DNA of 19,701 nucleotides, from NCBI GenBank assembly GCA_023423995.1, contig JAFAEL010000171.1, positions 1 through 19,701 on the forward strand, in the 5' to 3' direction. Under the pieces are notes generated by a model that worked only from the letters and a program-made list of their open reading frames with translations, had not been told where the DNA came from and did no database searches. This stretch comes from Pseudomonadota bacterium (GTDB taxonomy: Bacteria > Pseudomonadota > Alphaproteobacteria > Rhizobiales > Beijerinckiaceae). Position numbers and translations under genes: made by a program. Shown here piece by piece: positions 1-6,815 of the stretch (its first letter is position 1; each line of letters opens with the position of its first letter).

Positions 1-114
1 GCCGCACACGAGCCTCGGCGGCCTCACCCCGAACGAGTTCGCAACCCGGTCCAGACAGGACCAGAACCAGAACGGACTCTGGTTATGAACGGGGGCAATC
101 AGGGGGCAAGGTCA
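1..114 (+). mobile_element. Right end of an IS3-family (IS407-like) insertion sequence, left part outside window
   Basis: The window starts inside the last codons of a transposase. After its stop at 86-88 comes a short G-rich tail ending at 111-114 in AGGTCA. The complement of this end begins TGACCTTGCCCCC, which resembles the termini I know from the IS407 group of IS3 elements (TGACC/TGAAC followed by a C run). The exact right end is placed at 114 by this resemblance; the left inverted repeat and the target duplication cannot be checked because the other end is outside the window. The element flanks the polysaccharide region and may mark its boundary. Confidence 0.6.
2..88 (+). CDS. IS3-family transposase (OrfB), C-terminal fragment, 5' end outside window
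   Basis: Reading from base 2, the last 28 codons give PHTSLGGLTPNEFATRSR, then a Gln/Asn-rich tail ending GLWL and a TGA stop at 86-88. The PH(T/S)SLGGLTPxEFA string is the typical C-terminal end of IS3-family OrfB transposases, just after the DDE integrase core; the last catalytic Glu lies upstream and is not visible. OrfB is the catalytic part of the OrfAB fusion transposase that cuts and joins the element ends. Only the very end is present, so it cannot be said whether the copy is intact. Confidence rests on a short but characteristic motif. Confidence 0.75.
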   Translation, partial: PHTSLGGLTPNEFATRSRQDQNQNGLWL

Positions 115-599
115 GTGTGTCATTTGAACTTGGCCTCGATGATGCGTCTCACGATGGATCAGTCGGTCTTGAAGTCAGATGGGGATCGCTTTGAACAGGA
201 ACGGAATGCGTATGGGGCCCGCTACGACTACCTGCTGGGCGAATCCCGTCGGAGCGTCGCGTGTTCAAGCATTCGAGCAGAGAGAGGGGGGGCGGGCTCA
301 ACGGGTGCATCAGAAACCTCTCTCAACTGACGATTGCTACCTAAAGGAACGATGCACTTTCGATCGCAACTGGGTTGGTGACAGGAGCGATCCAGTGGCT
401 CGTAGCGCCGTCGTTCGGCTGGGCGGAGCTTTGATTATATCCCACCCACTGCCTTAACTGCACGTGTTGCCGGAATATATCAAAAATGGGTTCAAGCTGA
501 ATTCACGAAAGAACATCAGGTGACGCTGTAAGATAGCCTACAGGTTGCCATTCGAAGTTGTCGAATTCAACCCAGGCGCGATCTGAGTGAGGACGTGGT
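115..599. other. Gene-poor stretch between the IS end and the large glycosyltransferase gene
   Basis: No reading frame here has a recognisable protein motif. One plus-strand frame stays open from 85 to 330, across the IS end, but has no domain I know; it could be the tail of a gene cut by the insertion or chance. The stretch from about 430 to 540 is AT-richer than its surroundings (for example around 433-440 and 473-487) and is the likely place for the promoter of the downstream gene, but no convincing -35/-10 pair can be defined. Confidence 0.4.
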
Positions 600-3500
600 T
601 TGGCGCGGACTCCGTCAGATAGCTCGACCGAGGGGGCAGGTTCTGCTACAGGGCCGAACTCGAATTTGGTCAATTCATTTGATTTCATTTCGCGGACTAC
701 AGAGGCCATGCGCGGAAAATTAGAACGACTAGAGGGCGATGTGGTCGTTGGCTGGCTCTGGGATCCAGCCTCCGAAAAGCCCGCGACGTTCCAACTGCTC
801 ATCAACGGCGAGGGAGTCGGCACCTTCTCGGCTGACCAGCGTCGCGGAGACCTGCAGCGCAAGGGGATCGGTAGTGGCGCGCACGGGTTCCGCATCAGGC
901 TGAAGCCTGAGTGGCTCACAAGTCAAAATAACAGCATCAGAATCTACCCAAATCCGAAGGGTCCTGCACTGAGTCTGGAGCTGACTGTTCATGCTCAGGT
1001 TCTGCGTTCGGAGCCATCGTCGAAGCGGCCGCCCATAACTGTGTCAGCACGTGCTTCAGGTGACGAAGGCACAGGACCCGCAAAGCTTGCCGCGGCGTCC
1101 GAGAATCCCTCGGCGGTTAGGCCTCGATCTCATCGTGTCCGTCCGGGTGGACCGGCCCGCAAGCAGCCAGAATTGGCAGCCCTAGAGCGAAAAACGCAAA
1201 GGGAACTAATCCACGCCCTCATAGAAATGGGCAAACTAACAGAATCTCAGGTCGGCCCACTGATCGAGGCCGCTTTCAAGAATGGAGAGTACGCCAGCGC
1301 AAGCGTACTTGGCGAGGCGGCTTCAGGTCTAGTGGCATCCTCATACCGGATGCTGAACAATTTAGGTCGCTCTTACCTTGAAATCGGAATGTTCGATGAA
1401 GCAATCGAGACGCTAGGACGGATTAGAAAAAGAGATCCCGTTCGGCACGGAGCTATTTATTACCTTGGTAAGGCTTACGCACGGATCAGCGACTATGAAA
1501 GCGCGTATGAGTGCTTTTTGTCGTGCATTCAAGTTAGACCGGAGGAATCCCGATATCACCTTGAGGCCGGGAGAACCGCCTTGCTGCTTCGTTTTGGCGG
1601 CTATGGCGTTCATGATGAGCAGCCAGAGTACACCAAGAAAGCATTGGCGCATCTAGAAGAGGCTGTTCGTCTAGCGCCGAGCGACCCAAGGCCAAAGCGT
1701 GACCTGACTCAGTTGCTCGTTCATACGGGCGACTTCGAATATGCCCTCGAGGTGGCCAAGCAAGCTGTGGCAGTTGCGCCGAAGCAGGAGGCCAGTTGGC
1801 TCGAACTCTCCCGTGTCTACATGCGTCTTGACAGGTTCGATGACGCTCTCAAGTCGAGCCAGAAGGCCTCCTCGCTAAACCCCAAATCCGATAGTCCGAA
1901 ATTCGCGGTCAGGGTGCTTTCGCGGCTTGCCGAAGGTTCAAGGCCTCCACGCGAGATCTCGGTCGGCGGCGTCGGGTACTCTGGGCCCGAGATCTCATCG
2001 GGATCATTGAGCCTGAAGCCGCTCGACCTCAAAGGGGATCTCGAGACAGCCCTCGCCAATGCAGATGTTAAATGGGTCATCTTCGATGACCGGCAGCTCT
2101 CACGAGAACACTTGGCGGCCCTCAGCAAACGTCTTCATCCCTGGGCCGGAGGCGCAGAGCTGAACATTGGAAATGAAGCCGTCTTTCTGTGGCGACGGGA
2201 ATTCCTCCTGGCGATTTTATCGTGCGGCTACCTTCCGCGCCGCCCGAACTTGCGCGAGTGTTTCGACGCTGCGACCCGGTTCGCTCTGCTATCCCGTGCC
2301 AGTGCTGGCAAGCCGAAGCTTGCTGCGCCTCGAGACGCATCCGGGCTAGTCTTACTAGTGTCGCAGTACGGGGTCCATAAATTCGGAGGTGCCGAACAAT
2401 TCCTTGGGCAGATGGCTCGAATATACAGAGATTTAGGATATCGTGTTTTACTAGTAGGTACCAGGAACGAGTTCGATGAGAGGAGCGGCTCGGTGGATGG
2501 AATCGACTACGTTTTCATCAATGGATCCCCAGAGTCATTGCTACTACTTTGTCTGCAGCAACAGGCATCTATAGTTCATGTTGTGTCCGGATTGGGATAC
2601 GAGATATCGGCTGCGTTGCGCTTTGTGAACATAAAGCTTGTATTCGGTATCCATTTTTGGCGAGAGATCGTCTATAACCCCACTCCATCATCGGGCTATT
2701 TTCCAGACATCGATCGGAGCTATAAGACACGTCCGGAATTCGGTTTCATCCTCGACGGGTATTCGGCCGTGTATGCCAATTCGGCATTCACACGAGGACT
2801 CGTCGAGCGAGAGTTCGGTTTTCGAACTCCCGTCATCTACTCACTTCCCGATGATCTTCAGGGCGGCGGGCAGCCAAGCCAAGCTGACCGCGATGTAGTG
2901 GTTCTGGCCAACGCGAGGGCGGACAAAGGTTTCGATTTCATGATCGAGATTGCGGCATTGCTGCCCCACGTCAAGTTCGTCGCAATCGCCAGCCAATCAG
3001 ACGCGTCGGCCGCGCTCAGGACTGTGGCGCGTGCGGGTGTAAAGAACGTCGAGGTCATCTCCCGTGTGAGTAACATGGAGGAGATTTACCGTAGGGCGCG
3101 AGTCATGCTCGTCCCTAGCTTCCGGTTTGTGGAGACGTTCAGTCGCGTTGTCATCGAGGCACAGCGCTTTGGGATTCCGGTAGTAGGATCCGATCGTGGT
3201 AACGTTCCTCACCTGCTTGTCGACAGCGGGATAGCCTTACCGCAAGAGCCCGAGTTGTGGGCGAAAAGCATTGACCGTTTGTGGAGCGACGCGGAGTACT
3301 GGAGGTCCTGTTCGCGGGAGGCTCTCCGCAACTCCGAGCGGTATGCGTTCAAGGCGCAGACAGCGCGTTTGAGGGGGCTGCTTTCCGCAATGTCTGCTCC
3401 GGTGCTGGTCGGCGTGGGATCGGGACTTGGCAATGTCATCCATGCCACGCCGCTCATCCGTAATCTGGCCCGAAGGCTCAACAGACGTGTCGACGTTGTG

Positions 3501-4328
3501 GTCGCCGGAGACTATGCCGATCTGCTCTTCGTGGTCGCGAATGAAGAATGGGTGAGCCACGCGATGCTCCTCAACGAGGTTGCGCTTAACCGGCGTTATG
3601 AAACGGTATTCCTCACGCATTCATTTGGTTCAATGGTACCTACCTTCGCCGCAAACAACGTGATCGTGTCGCGCGACTGGGACAACTTTGCCGCAGACCA
3701 CCAGCTGCACGAGGCAGAGTTTAATCTCGCCGCGGCGAGAGCGCTGCTTGATGTGACCTATGACGCAAACGACATCAGCGGCTACTATCTTGGGAACCTC
3801 CGCTACCGAACTCCGGACGCGCCACTTGTAGGGCTGCACGGCGGGTCCAAGGATGGCATCTGGGCCTCGAAGCGCTGGCCAGGCTATGCCGACCTTGCGC
3901 GGGAGCTCCAGCAAAGGGGAATCCAGGTCGCTTCTTTTGGGACCAAGGACGAATATGTAGAGGGGACGATTGATCGCACCGGTGGCACGATCGAAGAAAT
4001 GGCGTCGGCTATGCTGCCATGCTCCGCCTTCGTGGCGAACGACAGCGGCGTGATGAACGTCGCAAACGCCCTCGGAATACCGCTTCTAGCCCTATTTGGG
4101 CCGACGAACGTGGATACGCGTGGGCCGTTGTCGCCCTCAAGCCGCTCACTCGCCATCCGGAAGCCCTGCGCTCCCTGTGAGATCCATCCTGCCGAACGAA
4201 AGGCGCGCTTCGCGACGGGAGAGTGCAGGTGCATCTCCGAGCTGTCGCTGGCAGAGGTGCTGACACAAACCCTCAAGCTAATCGAGAGCGCTTCTGGACG
4301 GGTCGAGACGCTTGACATGTCGTCCTAG
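600..4328 (+). CDS. Multidomain glycosyltransferase: GWxWDP domain, TPR repeats, GT4 and GT9 domains
   Basis: A 1242-residue protein with at least four parts. Residues about 37-135 form a small domain with GWLWDP, then GxGxxxADxxRxDL and HGFR-type motifs, as seen at the N-termini of other alphaproteobacterial glycosyltransferase proteins. Residues about 250-440 are TPR repeats. Residues about 580-905 are a GT4 (GT-B fold) glycosyltransferase with GGAEQF near 596, ARADKGFD near 772 and the EX7E motif (E845, E853). Residues about 932-1235 are a GT9 (heptosyltransferase-like) domain with GLGNVIHATPLI and NDSGVMNVANALG near 1147. Residues 455-575 are unassigned. The likely role is transfer of two sugars to a surface polysaccharide or LPS at the cytoplasmic membrane face; donors and acceptor are unknown. 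There is no signal peptide or membrane segment. The start is uncertain: TTG at 600 has a purine-rich GAGTGAGGA at a good distance, while ATG at 708 would begin right at the first domain. The gene is less GC-rich than the right part of the window. Confidence 0.85.
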   Translation: MARTPSDSSTEGAGSATGPNSNLVNSFDFISRTTEAMRGKLERLEGDVVVGWLWDPASEKPATFQLLINGEGVGTFSADQRRGDLQRKGIGSGAHGFRIRLKPEWLTSQNNSIRIYPNPKGPALSLELTVHAQVLRSEPSSKRPPITVSARASGDEGTGPAKLAAASENPSAVRPRSHRVRPGGPARKQPELAALERKTQRELIHALIEMGKLTESQVGPLIEAAFKNGEYASASVLGEAASGLVASSYRMLNNLGRSYLEIGMFDEAIETLGRIRKRDPVRHGAIYYLGKAYARISDYESAYECFLSCIQVRPEESRYHLEAGRTALLLRFGGYGVHDEQPEYTKKALAHLEEAVRLAPSDPRPKRDLTQLLVHTGDFEYALEVAKQAVAVAPKQEASWLELSRVYMRLDRFDDALKSSQKASSLNPKSDSPKFAVRVLSRLAEGSRPPREISVGGVGYSGPEISSGSLSLKPLDLKGDLETALANADVKWVIFDDRQLSREHLAALSKRLHPWAGGAELNIGNEAVFLWRREFLLAILSCGYLPRRPNLRECFDAATRFALLSRASAGKPKLAAPRDASGLVLLVSQYGVHKFGGAEQFLGQMARIYRDLGYRVLLVGTRNEFDERSGSVDGIDYVFINGSPESLLLLCLQQQASIVHVVSGLGYEISAALRFVNIKLVFGIHFWREIVYNPTPSSGYFPDIDRSYKTRPEFGFILDGYSAVYANSAFTRGLVEREFGFRTPVIYSLPDDLQGGGQPSQADRDVVVLANARADKGFDFMIEIAALLPHVKFVAIASQSDASAALRTVARAGVKNVEVISRVSNMEEIYRRARVMLVPSFRFVETFSRVVIEAQRFGIPVVGSDRGNVPHLLVDSGIALPQEPELWAKSIDRLWSDAEYWRSCSREALRNSERYAFKAQTARLRGLLSAMSAPVLVGVGSGLGNVIHATPLIRNLARRLNRRVDVVVAGDYADLLFVVANEEWVSHAMLLNEVALNRRYETVFLTHSFGSMVPTFAANNVIVSRDWDNFAADHQLHEAEFNLAAARALLDVTYDANDISGYYLGNLRYRTPDAPLVGLHGGSKDGIWASKRWPGYADLARELQQRGIQVASFGTKDEYVEGTIDRTGGTIEEMASAMLPCSAFVANDSGVMNVANALGIPLLALFGPTNVDTRGPLSPSSRSLAIRKPCAPCEIHPAERKARFATGECRCISELSLAEVLTQTLKLIESASGRVETLDMSS

Positions 4329-4355
4329 ACGACAGCTATCCCACTCGCAGTTTAC

Positions 4356-4360
4356 AAGGA
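4356..4360 (+). promoter_or_regulatory. Ribosome binding site that fixes a GTG start
   Basis: AAGGA lies 6 bases before the GTG at 4367. There is no nearby in-frame ATG, and the protein family begins exactly at this point, so the site supports GTG initiation. Confidence 0.7.
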
Positions 4361-4366
4361 ATCCAC

Positions 4367-4762
4367 GTGTCCAGCATCATTGAAGTTCCCGTCGCTGTGG
4401 CGGAGGTCGTCGATAAGATCACAATTCTCCGAATCAAGGCGCGCCTCATCTCCGACCAAGAAAAAAGAAGAAATGTAAAGAATGAACTCGCAATTCTCGA
4501 GGGTGCCTTGCGCGCCGCTCATCCGCACATTGAAGATGATTTGCGGGATGTCTGGGATGATCTCCAGCAGGTCAACCAGGAGCTCTGGGACATCGAGGAC
4601 GATATCCGAGGGCACGAGGGAAGGAAAGACTTCGGTCAAAGTTTCATCGAGCTTGCGCGTGCCGTTTACGTCACGAATGACAGGCGTGCGGCTCTTAAGA
4701 GGCAGATCAACCTTGCTCTAGGATCTGCTATCGTCGAAGAGAAGTCCTACCAAGCCTACTGA
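4367..4762 (+). CDS. DUF6165 family protein
   Basis: A 131-residue soluble, charged, mostly helical protein. It carries the family's pattern: IEVPVAVAEVVDKITILRIK at the start, NQELWDIEDDIR in the middle (about residues 70-81), then FIELARAVYVTNDRRAALKR and the end motif EEKSY. The family has no established function. From what I know, its members are often found next to glycosyltransferase or TPR genes of surface polysaccharide loci, as here. The gap to the upstream glycosyltransferase stop is 38 bp on the same strand, so the two are probably one operon and may act together. The start is GTG with an AAGGA site 6 bases upstream. A hairpin overlaps the stop codon. Family assignment is by recalled motif pattern, not by a search. 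Confidence 0.75.
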   Translation: MSSIIEVPVAVAEVVDKITILRIKARLISDQEKRRNVKNELAILEGALRAAHPHIEDDLRDVWDDLQQVNQELWDIEDDIRGHEGRKDFGQSFIELARAVYVTNDRRAALKRQINLALGSAIVEEKSYQAY

Positions 4763-4784
4763 GCCCTCGTATCCGGGAGGGCTC
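4761..4784 (+). terminator. Perfect 8-bp hairpin at the end of the glycosyltransferase-DUF6165 operon
   Basis: GAGCCCTC (4761-4768) and GAGGGCTC (4777-4784) are perfectly complementary with an 8-base loop; the stem begins inside the TGA stop. The downstream tail (TGTTCC) is only weakly T-rich, so this may be a poor intrinsic terminator or an mRNA 3'-end protecting stem. Confidence 0.55.
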
Positions 4785-5138
4785 TGTTCCGCCAAATCTG
4801 CTCCCACAAACTCGAGTCGCTGATGGGTCGTGGACCACGTCCCATCAGATGCCGAATGCATCACATTTTAGGCGGGAGGCGCAGGCTGCAACGATCGCAC
4901 CAGATCGGCAGACGCAGACCCGCAGGAGCCGCGGCTGGACCATCGCCAGGCAATCAGTGACATCGTGGGCGCGCGGATCCGCCGTCCAATCTGCGGCCGC
5001 AATGCCAGTGAGCGTACGCGTCGCGGCCCTCCTCACGCCCGGGGGGCGCGATCAACTCCCGCGCCACCAATCTCGATGTAATCGTCACTACTGGTGGTGT
5101 TTCCCCGGCTCTACTCCGGGCGGTTGGCCTCTCTCGCG
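4785..5138. other. Intergenic stretch with possible gene remnant
   Basis: It lies between two convergent genes (DUF6165, plus; GT25, minus). No intact gene is supported. A plus-strand frame from about 5002 reads MPVSVRVAALLTPGG; if one base is removed from the six-G run at 5041-5046 it continues as AINSRATNLDVIVTTGGVS and further to about 5140. This looks more protein-like than the other frames and may be a decayed gene, but I cannot assign it to a family. Confidence 0.3.
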
Positions 5139-5786
5139 TCAAATGTGGTCAGAGCCAAAGCCACCGGCGCGCACACGGGCATCTGAGATCCCATAAGTTC
5201 GGTAGTTGGTGGCGTAGAATACGTCTACATCGTATACCTGATTAGAAGCTTCTAAATCATTGCCGACCTGATCGGCAGTCTGTCGGTTCCTGAACAAGCA
5301 AAAATGGGCGCCGGTGCAGTGATGCGTCTCGATCGCGCGCTGCAGATCGTTTGGGCCGCTGCCAAATGGCGGCCCGACAAAGACCTTCTTGCCGGGCTCG
5401 CCGCCCTGGCGCACTCTGTAGCGCGGCGTGAATAGTATGATCTGCCAGTCGGCCGGCGCGAGCGCGACGTGCTCGTGCATGTGCGCCCAGAAATCCGGTC
5501 GCACGTGTACATCGTCCTCGAGCAGGACAAAGTGGCCGTCGCTCGGGCTCGCCGCGAAGAGCTCGAGCGTCCTGCGGTGAGAGGTCCAGATTGAGGCGAT
5601 CGCCCGCTCGCCCCGCAGTTTGCGCGCCATCCTGGGCTTGAACTCGTCCGGTAAAGAGGGGAACCGCGTCGCACTCAGGCGCATGTGGGGCCAAGGACAA
5701 GAGGCTAGAACCTCCTCCATGTGGGAGCGTCGCTCCGGCCGATCGTCCAAGTTGATATATACAACCTTCGCAACGTCTATAGTCAT
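5139..5786 (-). CDS. Glycosyltransferase family 25 type protein
   Basis: A 215-residue protein. The N-terminus VVYINLDDRPERRSHMEEVL (residues 8-27) is the classic GT25 (LOS/LPS galactosyltransferase-like) opening. SHRRTLE (69-75) and LLEDDV (88-93) follow in the expected order; the acidic EDD is the likely metal/nucleotide-sugar contact. GT25 enzymes typically add hexoses to lipooligosaccharide or related glycans in the cytoplasm. It is somewhat shorter than usual members (about 240-260), the end being the variable part. There is no signal peptide or membrane segment. The ATG at 5786 is the only start before the family motif; no strong ribosome site is visible upstream. It is divergent from the lyase-like gene with 84 bp between the two starts, so the two may share a control region. 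The substrate is not deducible. Confidence 0.82.
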   Translation of the reverse strand: MTIDVAKVVYINLDDRPERRSHMEEVLASCPWPHMRLSATRFPSLPDEFKPRMARKLRGERAIASIWTSHRRTLELFAASPSDGHFVLLEDDVHVRPDFWAHMHEHVALAPADWQIILFTPRYRVRQGGEPGKKVFVGPPFGSGPNDLQRAIETHHCTGAHFCLFRNRQTADQVGNDLEASNQVYDVDVFYATNYRTYGISDARVRAGGFGSDHI

Positions 5787-5870
5787 GGCTCGTTTTTCTG
5801 CCTACCAAACCATGATGGTGTTCGAACCAATTTCGCCACTACAATGAACGATCGGTGATTCGGGCTAACC

Positions 5871-6803
5871 ATGATCGGAACACGAGAACTGGGACTGACG
5901 ATTCTGGTGCTATTAAGCGTCAGGAGCTGTGATTACAAGGTAAAGGCGGCGCAGACCGCGACCACATGCCCGGTGCTGACGCGCATCACCGGGGAAACCA
6001 CCACTCTGCGCGGTGATCTGTCCATGGCGGACGGGGGCATCACGTTCAAGTCCGCGCTGAAACGGTCCCCCATCCAGGACAGCCAATTACCGGAGGTGCA
6101 TGTGCGGCGGATTGCCGGCGGCCGAGCTGGCGACGGACGTGCCTTGCGCTACGAGGTACGTGGCCCGTGCGAATCCGAGGCAGCCTGCCACCGCCGGGAC
6201 GGCATGCAGAAGGTGCACCACCACGTGCTGTTCAGCGACCCGCAATACGGCGAGCGGATGCGGCAGTTCGGCAGCCTGACTGCCCGGTTTTCCGTGCGTG
6301 TTCTGGAGCTAGGGCCAAGCTGGACTATCATCGCGCAGCTCTGGCAAGGCGCACCGCACGCTCCACCCCTCGCTCTGGTAGCGCGGCGACTTGATGGGCG
6401 GCTCGCGTTGCGGTTTTCTGGGCGGAACGACGCAACCGGCTCAAGCCCCAGCGCCCATCCCGTGACCTTGAAGCAGGTTGAAGGCTTGAACTTCGACGAG
6501 TGGTACGATGTTGCTATCCAGATCGACCGGCCTGCGCAGCCCAGATCGGCATCGCTTATGACCGTCGGCCGGGCCGGGGAGGCGCTGGCCGCCACTGGAC
6601 CCGCCGACGCCTCACCGGAGGTGATGATCGGTTATTCGCAGAACGGCTGCCCTTATGCCAATCAGTGCACTGTCGCGAAGCCGACCGGACTGCTCGATTT
6701 CAGCATCGGCATCTATCGGCCAGCGAGCAAGGAAACGGCGGTCGTCGACTTCGATGACATAGAAGTTCTGGGGGGCGCGCTGAGCGCTTGCCTGAAGCCC
6801 TGA
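5871..6803 (+). CDS. Secreted polysaccharide lyase-like (jelly-roll) protein
   Basis: A 310-residue protein. The N-terminus (MIGTRELGLTILVLLSVRSC) has a short charged head and a hydrophobic stretch, so it is probably exported. Cys20 is in a poor lipobox (VRSC), so a lipoprotein is possible but not convincing. The body looks like the heparin lyase I / alginate lyase-like beta jelly-roll family (PF14099 type): RYEVRGPC near 93-100, SWTIIAQLWQG at 150-160, an FDEWYDVAIQI strand at 208-218, and a C-terminal FSIGIYRP motif. Several extra cysteines (33, 100, 106, 255, 262 region) could form periplasmic disulfides. The role would be binding or cleaving an acidic polysaccharide in the periplasm or outside, in line with its place among glycosyltransferases; catalytic residues could not be assigned. 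Its stop is only 12 bp from that of the convergent pyruvyl transferase fusion. Confidence 0.65.
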   Translation: MIGTRELGLTILVLLSVRSCDYKVKAAQTATTCPVLTRITGETTTLRGDLSMADGGITFKSALKRSPIQDSQLPEVHVRRIAGGRAGDGRALRYEVRGPCESEAACHRRDGMQKVHHHVLFSDPQYGERMRQFGSLTARFSVRVLELGPSWTIIAQLWQGAPHAPPLALVARRLDGRLALRFSGRNDATGSSPSAHPVTLKQVEGLNFDEWYDVAIQIDRPAQPRSASLMTVGRAGEALAATGPADASPEVMIGYSQNGCPYANQCTVAKPTGLLDFSIGIYRPASKETAVVDFDDIEVLGGALSACLKP

Positions 6804-6815
6804 AGAGGCCCGGTG

